Of a stretch of 64,000 bases of DNA, positions 24,324 through 33,019 are shown piece after piece. The position numbers and the translations under genes are program-made. The notes under the pieces are model-generated. The model did not search any database, was not told the origin of the DNA, and was given only the letters and a program-made list of their open reading frames with translations. The stretch spans positions 24,251 to 88,250 of the forward strand of contig JAEWYP010000024.1 in the NCBI GenBank assembly GCA_023395615.1, written 5' to 3'. The stretch comes from Bacillota bacterium (lineage in GTDB: Bacteria; Bacillota; Clostridia; Christensenellales; Aristaeellaceae). Numbering within the stretch: position 1 is the stretch's first letter; every line of letters begins with the position of its first letter.

Positions 24324-25697
24324 TTAACGGGATTCGATTGGCTTGTATTCCCGGTTTGGCAGTACCGCTTTATAGGCGGGACGGATGATTTTGTCCATGT
24401 TCACCAGTTCCTCAATCCGGTGAGCACTCCAGCCAACGATGCGGGCAATGGCGAAAATTGGCGTAAACATCTCTTCCGGGATACCCAGCATGGAATAGGT
24501 CAGCCCGCTGTAGAAATCGACGTTTGCACTGACGCCTTTATACATGTGCCGTTCGCGTGCGATGATCTGGGGCGCCAGCCGTTCCACGCGGGCGTACAGA
24601 TCATATTCCATTTTCTTATGCTTTTCGTCGGCAAGCTGTTCCACAAAGGTACGAAACACGTCCGCGCGCGGGTCGCTGACAGAATAGACGGCGTGGCCGA
24701 TTCCGTAGATCAGGCCTTTCTGGTCAAATGCTTCACGGTTCAGTAGTTTCATCAGATAAGCTTCTACCGCGTCGTCATCGGTTGTGTCGGTCACGTTGCG
24801 TTTTAAATCGGCCATCATCTGAACCACTTTGATGTTGGCACCGCCATGCTTGGGGCCTTTCAGGCTGGCCAGTGCCGCCGCGATCGCGCTGTACGTATCT
24901 GTGCCTGAGGAAGTAACCACATGGGTGGTGAAGGAGGAATTGTTGCCGCCACCGTGCTCCATGTGCAGCATCAGTGCTACGTCCAGTACGTGTGCTTCCA
25001 GTGGCGTATACTGTTTGTCCGGCCGCAGCATCCTGAGCAGATTTTCGGCTGTGGAAAGGTTTTCATCCGGCCGGTGGATATACAGGCTTTCATCCCGTTC
25101 ATAATGATTGTAACTGTGATAACCGTATACCGCGAGCATCGGAAAGACGGAGATCAGCATCAGGCACTGGCGCAGTACGTTGCTGATACGCAGGTCGGAC
25201 GCGTCGTCGTCGTAACTGGCCAGAGTCAGCACACTACGGCTCAGGGTGTTCATCATATCCGATGTGGGAGCCTTCATTACCACATCACGCACGAAATTGG
25301 TGGGGAGGGTACGGCTGGCAGCCATTACCCGCTTAAACTCGGTCAGTTGTTCCGGCGTGGGTAAATCGCCAAAAAGCAACAGGTAAGCCGTTTCTTCAAA
25401 ACCGAAACGCCTGTCCCGTATCACGCCGTTGACCAGCTCAATAATATCGTAACCACGGTACCAGAGCCTGCCCTTACAGGGTATGCTCTCTCCGTTTACT
25501 TCTTTGCTGGACTGGATTTCGGAGATGTTCGTAAGCCCGGCCAACACGCCTTTACCGCTAATATCCCGCAGGCCGCGTTTAACGCCGTAGGTTTGATAAA
25601 GCGTCTGGTCGATGGTTGCGTTTTGAATCATCCGTTGTTCGTTTTCGGAGGCATAGCTGGCTAAGCGCTCCAGGGGAGAAGAAAAAGTGGGGGTCAT
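24324..25697 (-). CDS. Citrate synthase family protein
   Basis: Condenses acetyl-CoA with oxaloacetate. The 457-residue protein is longer than the usual 370 to 430 residues because of an N-terminal extension (about 35 residues) before LRDISGKGVLAGLTNISEI. Active-site elements are seen in YRGYDIIELV, MLHMEHGGGNNSSFTTHVV (histidine region), IYGIGHAVYSVSDPRADVF and DFYSGLTYSMLGIP (Asp). This type is common in Clostridia, where it feeds 2-oxoglutarate and glutamate synthesis. No aconitase or isocitrate dehydrogenase is adjacent. A 2-methylcitrate synthase role cannot be excluded but prp genes are absent. It has its own promoter. Confidence 0.92.
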   Translation of the reverse strand: MTPTFSSPLERLASYASENEQRMIQNATIDQTLYQTYGVKRGLRDISGKGVLAGLTNISEIQSSKEVNGESIPCKGRLWYRGYDIIELVNGVIRDRRFGFEETAYLLLFGDLPTPEQLTEFKRVMAASRTLPTNFVRDVVMKAPTSDMMNTLSRSVLTLASYDDDASDLRISNVLRQCLMLISVFPMLAVYGYHSYNHYERDESLYIHRPDENLSTAENLLRMLRPDKQYTPLEAHVLDVALMLHMEHGGGNNSSFTTHVVTSSGTDTYSAIAAALASLKGPKHGGANIKVVQMMADLKRNVTDTTDDDAVEAYLMKLLNREAFDQKGLIYGIGHAVYSVSDPRADVFRTFVEQLADEKHKKMEYDLYARVERLAPQIIARERHMYKGVSANVDFYSGLTYSMLGIPEEMFTPIFAIARIVGWSAHRIEELVNMDKIIRPAYKAVLPNREYKPIESR

Positions 25698-25798
25698 AGA
25701 TCGCTCCCTTTCTGCCGCGAAAGGTAGGGCGCGGCGGGTTCAGTTCAGTTGAATGTACAGGGGGTGAAAACCGATCGGAGTCCCGAAAGACTGATTTT

Positions 25799-25828
25799 AT
25801 TATAGGGGGAGACTTTTCCCGTTGTCAA
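25799..25828 (-). promoter_or_regulatory. Promoter of the citrate synthase gene
   Basis: On the minus strand TTGACA (25828-25823), 18 bases, perfect TATAAT (25804-25799). The leader is about 95 bases and opens with a small AGTC/GACT hairpin. Confidence 0.8.
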
Positions 25829-25991
25829 GCGACCGAGGGACACAACCCGGCATTTGTCCGGATGTCCGTTTTTTACAATACGTATTATGGGCCGCGATAT
25901 CGGTGGGTAAACGCCCTGAAAACCCTTGACAGAGAAGGACTTTCGGGCGAATTTCCTGAGAAATCGGTAAGGGACGATAGCGGGAAACTGT

Positions 25992-26020
25992 TTGACTTCT
26001 CACGGGCCGTGTGCTATTCT
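25992..26020 (+). promoter_or_regulatory. Promoter of the glycan operon
   Basis: TTGACT (25992-25997), 17 bases, TATTCT (26015-26020). It starts the run sugar transferase to cupin. Bases 25829-25991 hold no recognised element. Confidence 0.78.
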
Positions 26021-26067
26021 AAAGTTTAGCGGCAACCAATTGTTAACCTGTGGGAGGTACGCCGGAA

Positions 26068-26784
26068 ATGCACTTGCTCAATCGGGAGACGCGGGCGGAT
26101 GAGGCGCCCGTGAAACCGGATGCACTCCCTTATTGGGATGGTCCGCTGAAACACCCACTCTATAGCAAAATCATGAAGCGAACGCTGGATTTTCTTCTGG
26201 CGGTTGTTCTGCTGATCCCGGCACTGATTGTGATGCTGCCCATTGTGCTGGCGGTCAAGCTCTCTTCTCCCGGGCCGGTGTTGTATAAGGCGCTTCGCGG
26301 TGGTTACCATAACCGCCCTTTCAATATTCTTAAGTTTCGCACCATGGTGGTCGGCGCGGACAAGTACAGCGGCACCACGGCGCTGAACGATCCGCGCGTA
26401 ACCCGGGTAGGCCGTGCTCTGCGCCGCACGAAGATGGACGAGCTGCCTCAGCTGTTCAATATCCTCAAGGGGGATATGAGTTTTATTGGCCCAAGGCCTG
26501 AACTGCTCAAGTATACGGTGCGTTATACGGCGCAACAGCAGTGCATTCTCTGGGTTCGTCCCGGCATCAGCGACCCGAGCTCCATCAAGCTGATCCGGCT
26601 GGATGAGGCCGTAGGGCACGATGACCCGGAAGGTGCGTACGAACGCAATATTCTGGGCGAAAAGAACCGGATGCGTGTGGAATACGTGATGAACCAATCA
26701 TTCGGTACGGATGCGAAGCTGTTTTTTAGAACCATTGCCTGTGTGTGCGCCAAGCTGGTAAGCCGTGCACCCGGCAAACATTGA
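26068..26784 (+). CDS. Membrane-bound initiating sugar-phosphate transferase (WcaJ/WbaP-type)
   Basis: Moves a sugar phosphate from a nucleotide sugar onto undecaprenyl phosphate to start a surface polysaccharide. The 238-residue protein is the monotopic, catalytic-core form: a short basic start, a membrane hairpin (about 40-62), then SSPGPVLYKALRGG, FNILKFRTM, TKMDELPQLFNILKGDMSFI and GPRPE. It lacks the large N-terminal domain of WbaP. ATG 26068 is preferred (GGGAGG ten bases upstream) over GTG 26050, which lies within the ribosome-binding site. First gene of the operon that continues with transketolase, LicD and flippase. Confidence 0.9.
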   Translation: MHLLNRETRADEAPVKPDALPYWDGPLKHPLYSKIMKRTLDFLLAVVLLIPALIVMLPIVLAVKLSSPGPVLYKALRGGYHNRPFNILKFRTMVVGADKYSGTTALNDPRVTRVGRALRRTKMDELPQLFNILKGDMSFIGPRPELLKYTVRYTAQQQCILWVRPGISDPSSIKLIRLDEAVGHDDPEGAYERNILGEKNRMRVEYVMNQSFGTDAKLFFRTIACVCAKLVSRAPGKH

Positions 26785-26836
26785 TTCCAAACCGGTTCCC
26801 GCGCGATTGCGCGGCATTCGGTAAAGGAGTGTCCCC

Positions 26837-27664
26837 ATGAACTACGGCAAAAGCGAACTGTTGGCTTACAAGGTGCGCCGTCACGCGTTGGATATGACCA
26901 GCCGGGGCGGCACAGCGCATATCGGCAGCATTTTTTCCATGGCGGATATTGTGGCGGTGCTGTATGCGGATGTAATGAATCACGATCCGAAAAACCCCAA
27001 ATGGCCGCAGCGCGACCGTATGATTTTGAGCAAAGGGCACGCCGGAGCCGGGATCTACGCTGTGCTGGCGGAGTGTGGTTACTTCCCCCTGAGCGAACTG
27101 GAAACGCATTGCCGCAACGGCAGCCGCTTAAGCGGACACGTCAGCCATAAAGGTGTGCCGGGTGTGGAAGCCAGCACCGGGTCGCTGGGGCAGGGTCTGC
27201 CCATGGCGATGGGGATGGCGATGGCCGCGAAATTGAACGGCGAAAAACACCGGGTGTACTGCATCATCGGCGACGGGGAATGCGACGAAGGCGCCGTCTG
27301 GGAAACCGCGCTGATTGCCAACCAGTATCAACTGGATAATTTCATCGTAACGGTCGATTTTAATAAAATCCAGTCTCTTGCCAGCGTGGAGAATACCATC
27401 AAGCTGGAACCACTGGACCAGAAATGGGCCAGCTTCGGCTGGCATGTGATCCGCATCAACGGGCACGACCACGCCGCGTTGCACGCCGCATATGACGAGG
27501 CCAAAGCGGCAATGGGGCAGGGGAAGCCGATCGTTGTGATTGCGGATACCGTAAAAGGTAAAGGCGTCAGCTTTATGGAAAACGACGTGCTCTGGCATTA
27601 CCGCACCGCGCGGGGCGAGGAGTACGACGCGGCGCTGAAGGAACTGGAGGCACACAAACCGTGA
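26837..27664 (+). CDS. Transketolase, N-terminal (ThDP-binding) subunit
   Basis: One half of a split transketolase, which moves two-carbon ketol units between sugar phosphates using thiamine diphosphate. The 275 residues contain GTAHIGSIFSMADIVAVLYA, ILSKGHAGAGIYAVLAE, STGSLGQGLPMAMGMAMAAK and the ThDP motif GDGECDEGAVWETA. The following gene encodes the other half, with a 4-base overlap. Split transketolases occur widely, but here the pair lies inside a glycan cluster, suggesting supply of a sugar precursor such as sedoheptulose 7-phosphate or another rare ketose (inference). Confidence 0.9.
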   Translation: MNYGKSELLAYKVRRHALDMTSRGGTAHIGSIFSMADIVAVLYADVMNHDPKNPKWPQRDRMILSKGHAGAGIYAVLAECGYFPLSELETHCRNGSRLSGHVSHKGVPGVEASTGSLGQGLPMAMGMAMAAKLNGEKHRVYCIIGDGECDEGAVWETALIANQYQLDNFIVTVDFNKIQSLASVENTIKLEPLDQKWASFGWHVIRINGHDHAALHAAYDEAKAAMGQGKPIVVIADTVKGKGVSFMENDVLWHYRTARGEEYDAALKELEAHKP

Positions 27665-28596
27665 GAGATACGTTCACCCGCTGTTTACAGGAAGAAGCCC
27701 GCAGAAACCCCAATCTGGTACTGATTACGGGCGATCTGGGCTTTGGTGTGCTTTTCCCTTATATGAAGGAGTTTCCCGACCGTTTTATCAACGCAGGCAT
27801 TTCAGAGCAGGCGATGATGAGCATGGCTGCCGGAATGGCGCTGGAAGGGAAGACGGTCGTTGTATACTCCATCGGCAACTTTCCCACGCTGCGCTGCCTG
27901 GAGCAGATTCGCAACTGTTGCGCCTACCACGAAGCAAATGTGAAGATTGTATGCGTTGGCGCGGGTTTCGTATACGGAACCCTCGGCATGACCCATCACG
28001 CGACCGAAGACATGAGCGCGCTTCGTATTCTGCCGGGGGTAACGGTGTACGCGCCTGCGGATAAGGTGGAAACCGAAGCGGTCATGGCTCGCTTTTTAAC
28101 GGAGCCGGGCGTAGCTTACCTGCGTATCGGACGCGGCGGGGAGCCGGTATTCCATGACATTGAAAAAATCCGGGGGTATCAGACCGGAAAGGCGATCCCC
28201 TATTGCGAAGGGACGGATGCTTACATCCTGACTGCGGGCGGTATCCTGTCCAGCGCGGTTGCTGCGCAGAAACTGCTGGCAGAGCGCGGATGGAGTGTTG
28301 GGGTTGCAAGCTTTCCAACAATAAAACCGATTGACGCGGAATATCTTGCCGCATTGTGCGCCAGGGTGCCGGTGCTGTTTACTTTGGAAGAGCATACGAT
28401 TGTTGGCGGTTTCGGAGGCGCGGTCTGCGAAGTGGTCGCCGGTCTGCCGCAAAACCGTTCGCGGGTGGTGCGCATCGGCATGAACGACCGATACAGCTCC
28501 ATAGTGGGCGATCAGGCCTATCTGGAAGCCTATTACGGCCTGGACGGCCCAGGGGTGGCCGATCGCGCGCAGGCTGTGCTGGAAGGAAAAGCATGA
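27661..28596 (+). CDS. Transketolase, C-terminal subunit
   Basis: Pyrimidine-binding and C-terminal domains of the split transketolase, 311 residues. FINAGISEQAMMSMAAGMAL holds the ThDP-activating Glu, followed by TLGMTHHATEDMSALRILPG and a C-terminal Rossmann-like domain (ILTAGGILSSAVAAQKLLAE). GTG at 27661 overlaps the previous stop (GTGA), indicating coupled translation. The last four bases overlap the LicD start. The partner subunits could in principle be a DXS-like or other ThDP enzyme, but the sequence pattern fits transketolase. Confidence 0.9.
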   Translation: MRDTFTRCLQEEARRNPNLVLITGDLGFGVLFPYMKEFPDRFINAGISEQAMMSMAAGMALEGKTVVVYSIGNFPTLRCLEQIRNCCAYHEANVKIVCVGAGFVYGTLGMTHHATEDMSALRILPGVTVYAPADKVETEAVMARFLTEPGVAYLRIGRGGEPVFHDIEKIRGYQTGKAIPYCEGTDAYILTAGGILSSAVAAQKLLAERGWSVGVASFPTIKPIDAEYLAALCARVPVLFTLEEHTIVGGFGGAVCEVVAGLPQNRSRVVRIGMNDRYSSIVGDQAYLEAYYGLDGPGVADRAQAVLEGKA

Positions 28597-29324
28597 CAGA
28601 TTACGGTTTGGAACGTGTGCATGCCGAACTGCTGGACGTGCTTGCGGATACGGTGCGCGTGCTGGAAAAAAACCGGCTTCCTTACAGCGCCATGTGCGGT
28701 ACGCTCCTGGGCGCCGTACGTCACCGGGGTTTTATTCCCTGGGATGATGATGTGGATCTGGTGCTTCCACGCGACAGTTACGACCGTTTTGCAGCGATTT
28801 ATCCTACGCAGTGCGGGCAGGGCTTTACACTGGACTTAACCGATACATGGGTGCCACGCGTACGCAAGGCGGACGGCGATGCGTTTGTGGATCTGTTTAT
28901 CCTTGATCCGCTACCTAAGGGTGCTATCTCGCGCGCGTGGAAACTCTTCCGGCTTCGTATGCTGCAGGGGATGCTGAAGAAGCAGGTGGATTATCGCCGC
29001 TTTTCTTTTGATAAGCGATTGTTGTTATGGGGTACGAACCTGCTGGGATTGCCGTTTTCCCGCCAAAGCCTGCTTGCTGCTTACGCGCGTGTGGCCCGTG
29101 CCGGCGCGCCCGGCGCACAGCTACACATGAGCGACGGGGCTTTTAACCTGCTTACGATGGCATTTGACCGGGACGTCTTTGCCAACCCTGTTCCCGTGCC
29201 TTTTGAAACGCTGACCCTGCGTGTGCCGCGGGATGCGGGCGCAGTGCTGACCAGCCTGTACGGCCCGGATTATATGACCCCACCGCCGGAAAACGAGCGC
29301 AGACCGCTCCATCTGGATCGATAA
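28593..29324 (+). CDS. LicD-family nucleotidyltransferase-fold protein
   Basis: LicD-type proteins usually transfer phosphocholine or related phospho-groups onto surface glycans. The 243 residues carry the hallmark GTLLGAVRHRGFIPWDDDVD at residues 36-55, where the Asp residues bind metal, followed by FVDLFILDPLP. There is no licA/licC choline uptake or activation gene nearby, so the donor could be another group. The gene overlaps the transketolase subunit by 4 bases and the flippase by 1 base, tying it firmly into the operon. Confidence 0.9.
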   Translation: MTDYGLERVHAELLDVLADTVRVLEKNRLPYSAMCGTLLGAVRHRGFIPWDDDVDLVLPRDSYDRFAAIYPTQCGQGFTLDLTDTWVPRVRKADGDAFVDLFILDPLPKGAISRAWKLFRLRMLQGMLKKQVDYRRFSFDKRLLLWGTNLLGLPFSRQSLLAAYARVARAGAPGAQLHMSDGAFNLLTMAFDRDVFANPVPVPFETLTLRVPRDAGAVLTSLYGPDYMTPPPENERRPLHLDR

Positions 29325-30910
29325 TGAGGGATACGGCCTTGAATTACCGCAACAACACCCGTACGTCGCGCTTTGTGCAGAACACTGTATTTACGGCCGC
29401 CTACCAGCTTACAGCTATGCTGATGGGCTTTGTAACGCCGCGCCTGATGATGCTGTTCTACGGCTCGCAGGTCAACGGGTTGATCGTGAGCGCGAATGAG
29501 TTTTTAACCTATTTCCGTCTGGTAGAGGCGGGACTGGCTGCCGCTGTTGTGTTCAGCTTGTATAAACCGCTTGCGGATAAGGACTACGATGGCGTCAGCG
29601 CCATCGTGTCAGCCGCGCGGCAATTTTATAATATCGCGGGATGGATGTTCGTCGGGCTTACGGTGGTTCTGGCGGCTGTCTATCCCTTTGTTGTGCCGGT
29701 CGAAACTATTAACGGCGACCTGATGAGCTACCTCAGCGTGTTCCTGCTCATCTGTGCGATGGGGATATCCGGCGCGCTGGAGTTCTTCACGCTTTCCCGT
29801 TATCGCGTACTGCTGACCGCAGACCAGCGGACCTTCATGATCAGTCTGGCCAGCATGTCGTCGCTGCTGCTGCAGACAGCGGCGATTGTGGTGCTGGCGT
29901 ATCTGCGGACGAACATCATCATCGTTCGTCTGGCCGCGTCGCTGACCATCATGATCCGCCCGCTGATCCTGGGCAGCTATGTGAAGAAAGTTTATCCGCA
30001 GGTGAATGCGTTCGCCAAACCAAACAAAGCGGCGCTGGCCCGTCGGTGGGATGCGATGTACCAGCAGTTTACCACGGCGTTCCATCAGAGCGCCGCGATT
30101 ATGCTGACAACGATCATTACCCGCGACGCGGCGATGATCTCCGTGTACGGTACCTACAACATGGTCACGGTCGGCCTGTGGGGGATCCTCAAAATGACCA
30201 CCACCGGTATTTACTCCGGTTTTGGTGATTTGCTGGTGCGTGGTCAGCAAGAAAAATTTCAAAAAGCGTATCGTGATTTTGAGTACCTGTACCTTGCGAT
30301 CACTACAGTGTTGTTTTCTGTGGCGGCCATTATGATCGTTCCCTTTGTGGTGCTGTATACCGATAAGATCACCGATGCCAACTATTCCGCGCCGCTGATC
30401 GGCATCATGGTGGTTCTGGAGGCAATTACCGACCATGGGAAAATGCCGATGGACCTGATGATTACGGCAAGCGGTAAATTTAAGGAAACACGACACCAGT
30501 GCACCGCGCAGGTGGTCGCAGCTGTCGTGTTGGGCCTGGGGTTGGGCTTCTGGGGTTTACAGACCAGCATGACGATGGCGGTCGTCGGCATTCTCGCGGG
30601 TATTATCCTGTCCAATATTCTGCGTACGATTTTGCAACTCTGGTTTGTCCCGAAATACATTACACATCTGCCCTGGCAGGATACCCTGAAGCGTATTTTA
30701 CGCATGATGGGGGAAGTTGCGCTGATCGCCGGACCGTTCCTGGCGTTTCATCTGCTGGATATTAACGGTTTCTTTAAATGGATCACGCTTGCTGTGCCGC
30801 TGTGCATCTATGCTTCGGCGATTACGCTCGGTTTCGGATGGATTTTTGAGCGTGATAGTGTAAAATCCCTGCTTGGCCGCACCAAATTCCTGTTTCAGAA
30901 AGGGAAATGA
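29324..30910 (+). CDS. Polysaccharide flippase (MOP superfamily, Wzx-like)
   Basis: Probably flips lipid-linked oligosaccharide across the membrane. The 528-residue protein has about 14 hydrophobic helices spread from residue 20 to residue 510, typical of Wzx/RfbX, and starts with the TVFTAAYQLTAMLMGFVTPR region common in such flippases. No polymerase (Wzy), ligase or glycosyltransferase gene is visible in this operon. Its ATG shares the A of the LicD stop codon (TAATGA). The end overlaps the cupin-gene start region. Confidence 0.88.
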   Translation: MRDTALNYRNNTRTSRFVQNTVFTAAYQLTAMLMGFVTPRLMMLFYGSQVNGLIVSANEFLTYFRLVEAGLAAAVVFSLYKPLADKDYDGVSAIVSAARQFYNIAGWMFVGLTVVLAAVYPFVVPVETINGDLMSYLSVFLLICAMGISGALEFFTLSRYRVLLTADQRTFMISLASMSSLLLQTAAIVVLAYLRTNIIIVRLAASLTIMIRPLILGSYVKKVYPQVNAFAKPNKAALARRWDAMYQQFTTAFHQSAAIMLTTIITRDAAMISVYGTYNMVTVGLWGILKMTTTGIYSGFGDLLVRGQQEKFQKAYRDFEYLYLAITTVLFSVAAIMIVPFVVLYTDKITDANYSAPLIGIMVVLEAITDHGKMPMDLMITASGKFKETRHQCTAQVVAAVVLGLGLGFWGLQTSMTMAVVGILAGIILSNILRTILQLWFVPKYITHLPWQDTLKRILRMMGEVALIAGPFLAFHLLDINGFFKWITLAVPLCIYASAITLGFGWIFERDSVKSLLGRTKFLFQKGK

Positions 30911-30912
30911 TC

Positions 30913-31260
30913 ATGCTTGAAAAAGTGAATCTGCTGGACGCGGCAAACGCAACGAAAGGGCTGTATGTTTACGACGCGGTTGGAAAGCTGAACGGCGGTG
31001 TGGTAAGCGTTGTGCGGGTGGAAAACCGCACGCTGGATTTTCACGTGCACGAGCAAAGCGACGAGCTGTTTTTTGTGTTGGAAGGTCGTTTTACAGTGGA
31101 AACCGACGACGGACAGGTTACGCTCGCGCCCGGAGAAATGGTGATTGTGCCTAAAGGTATGCGCCACAGACCGGTGGTTACGTCGCTGGTGAAGGTGATG
31201 CAGATCGAGCTGGAAGGCACGCTGAACAAGCAAAACAGCGGCACACTGTATGAGCCCTGA
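30913..31260 (+). CDS. Small cupin-domain protein
   Basis: A 115-residue single-cupin beta-barrel. Metal-ligand pattern: HVHEQSDELFFVLEGRFTVE (motif 1, two His and Glu) and PGEMVIVPKGMRHRPVV (motif 2, His). Such small cupins are often sugar isomerases or epimerases or have no assigned reaction; the glycan context suggests a sugar-modifying role (inference). ATG 30913 is preferred with GGGA seven bases upstream; ATG 30907 overlaps the flippase stop and has the ribosome site too close. Last gene of the operon, followed by a terminator. Confidence 0.82.
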   Translation: MLEKVNLLDAANATKGLYVYDAVGKLNGGVVSVVRVENRTLDFHVHEQSDELFFVLEGRFTVETDDGQVTLAPGEMVIVPKGMRHRPVVTSLVKVMQIELEGTLNKQNSGTLYEP

Positions 31261-31289
31261 GCGTTTTGCTGAAGTTATTGAAACAGAAT

Positions 31290-31340
31290 ACGGCCCCCGA
31301 CGGCAAGGCAGAATGCCTGGCGACGGGGGCCGTGTTTTAC
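31290..31340. terminator. Bidirectional terminator between the cupin gene and tetR
   Basis: ACGGCCCCCG (31290-31299) pairs with CGGGGGCCGT (31324-31333), followed by GTTTTAC on the plus strand. It separates the convergent glycan and radical SAM operons. Confidence 0.82.
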
Positions 31341-31897
31341 TCCAAACCTTTTCCGGCCGACTGGCTTGCGGTATTACGAATTGTCGAACTGTCTACCGTG
31401 CGACGGCAGAGAGAAACAAACTGCTCGGCGCTGGCGGGTTTTCCATCTCTCAGCCAACGCACGATCGCGCAACGTAACGCGTCGCTGAGAAACACACAGT
31501 AAAACTCCCGAACTTCGTCATCCCGGATTTCCGGCCGGAAATAGGCGCTTAAGATTGCTTCCAACGTTTCGTTAAACGTATCGCTGAAGGCATTTTGTCC
31601 CTCGATAGCGAAAGCGTTGATGTAGAACTGGCGGTTTTCGGCAAAATAATCACAGATTTTGCGAAGATAGGTCCATAGATCACTCTGGTGATCAGTATCC
31701 AGCAGCTGCATAAATTCGCTGTAGAATACCCAGTTGAGCAGATCATATTTATCCTGAAAATGATAATAGAAACTTTTTCGGTGCATACCGCATTGTTCGC
31801 AGATATCCCCGACGCTGATTTTGTGAAACGCATGGGTTTGCATCAGGGTTTTTAAGGCGGCGCCCAGCGCCCGCTTGGTGATATTGGCTTCGGGCAT
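31337..31897 (-). CDS. TetR/AcrR-family regulator (DhaS-like C-terminal domain)
   Basis: A 186-residue regulator. The helix-turn-helix is ISVGDICEQCGMHRKSFYYH (residues about 25-45), followed by FQDKYDLLNWVFYSEF and a C-terminal helical ligand domain of the TetR_C_8 type found with DhaS. It is the third gene of the minus-strand operon after the radical SAM gene and its paralog, and its start is 19 bases after the paralog stop. ATG 31897 follows GGGGAGGGATTTG. Repeated TGTCCCAA motifs at the operon promoter are candidate binding sites for this regulator. A longer frame from 31954 would overlap the previous gene. Confidence 0.87.
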   Translation of the reverse strand: MPEANITKRALGAALKTLMQTHAFHKISVGDICEQCGMHRKSFYYHFQDKYDLLNWVFYSEFMQLLDTDHQSDLWTYLRKICDYFAENRQFYINAFAIEGQNAFSDTFNETLEAILSAYFRPEIRDDEVREFYCVFLSDALRCAIVRWLRDGKPASAEQFVSLCRRTVDSSTIRNTASQSAGKGLE

Positions 31898-31916
31898 GGT
31901 GCGCAAATCCCTCCCC

Positions 31917-32942
31917 TCAGCGATGGTGTCGAACGTGAGGCATGGCCTGCTCAATCAGCGTGGCGAGCGAAAGGATGCCAAACCGTTCCGTACCTGTGTT
32001 CGCCGGATAAACCAGAGAGCCATCCGATGACAGAACAAGCATACAACTCTCGTTGGAAATGATGTGATCCACCTGCTGTACATCGTTGATTAATTCTACG
32101 GGAAAAAGCGGGTAACGCCCGCGGCTGCGAATTTCCACGATCTGATCGTAAACGTGAGCGCACACGGCTGGGTCACACCCGGGGGCGGGCAACAGGAACA
32201 GGAACGGATACCCTTCCCGTACGACGCTTTGTAAAAACGCGTCTGAGAGGTATTCCTCTGCGTTTACTTCGTTATATTCGCAATTCAGGCCAAACATCCT
32301 CTTTTTTTCAGACAAAAGCGCCCCCGCAGCAGGCAGTTTGGCCTGGCTTCCACGCGGCACCAGCAGTGTGTTACGGATAAGCGCGTCGCTGCGGGTAAGG
32401 ATTTGGTTGGTTTCCTCATCGGCGGAGAACAGGAAAAAGGCGCTGTTACCGTGGGCTTCCGCTGCGCTCAGCAGGGCGTCAAAATCGGCTGTCTGTGTGC
32501 CGACAAAGAGAAAGTAGGTGTAGATCCCCATCTTTTCGCCTTCGTCAACCAAACGACTCATTTCCAACGGATGGGGGGTGGGGCTGTTCAGGTCCAGCAG
32601 AATCGTCCAGGGTACGTTGATTCCGTGTTCCTTCTCATAAGCCCTGATGGTTTTTGCACCCTGTGTCCAGCTCATATAACCAACATTGAAACCCAACGTT
32701 TCCAGCGTTTTCGGCTCCACATTACGGATCAGCGAGGTAACCAGTTCGTAATACGCGCTCTGTTTTTTTTTCAGCACGCTTTGCGCATCGGTGAAAAAGG
32801 TTTGCTGATAGCGTCCGCGGCCGAACTGGATGCCTAAATCGACCAGCCTGCGAATGCTGCGGTTTGGATCGCGGCGGATGTCACGAATACCTTTGCTGAC
32901 GACATTGCGGATGGCCGCCTTGATGACGGGTTGATTATCCAT
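31917..32942 (-). CDS. Probable radical SAM pseudoenzyme: paralog of the upstream radical SAM protein without cluster cysteines
   Basis: A 341-residue protein of unassigned function. It matches the upstream gene in several places: AYEKEHGINVPWTILLDLNS versus YSEKYHCNIPWAVLMDPTSA, KMGIYTYFLFVG versus ALGTYFFIYSGG, and FGLNCEYNEVNAEEYLSDAF versus FGVSCCYTSQNVEDIGSDAY. Right where the partner has its CxxxCxxC, this protein reads SPTPHPLEMSR with no cysteine. The C-terminal SPASM-like cysteines are also missing. It therefore should not bind the SAM-cleaving 4Fe-4S cluster. The likely role is a structural or regulatory partner (inference). ATG 32942 follows CCGGAGG. Confidence 0.75.
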   Translation of the reverse strand: MDNQPVIKAAIRNVVSKGIRDIRRDPNRSIRRLVDLGIQFGRGRYQQTFFTDAQSVLKKKQSAYYELVTSLIRNVEPKTLETLGFNVGYMSWTQGAKTIRAYEKEHGINVPWTILLDLNSPTPHPLEMSRLVDEGEKMGIYTYFLFVGTQTADFDALLSAAEAHGNSAFFLFSADEETNQILTRSDALIRNTLLVPRGSQAKLPAAGALLSEKKRMFGLNCEYNEVNAEEYLSDAFLQSVVREGYPFLFLLPAPGCDPAVCAHVYDQIVEIRSRGRYPLFPVELINDVQQVDHIISNESCMLVLSSDGSLVYPANTGTERFGILSLATLIEQAMPHVRHHR

Positions 32943-32987
32943 AAAGCACCTCCGGCGTTATCCTACACCAATATCAGACAAGCGTAA

Positions 32988-33013
32988 AGCCCCGCGCGAA
33001 TGCGCGCGGGGCG
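32988..33013 (-). terminator. Strong hairpin between the radical SAM gene and its paralog
   Basis: GCCCCGCGC pairs with GCGCGGGGC across a short loop, a few bases beyond the radical SAM stop codon. The U-tract is weak, so it may reduce rather than stop read-through or protect the mRNA end. Confidence 0.45.
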
Positions 33014-33019
33014 AAAAAA

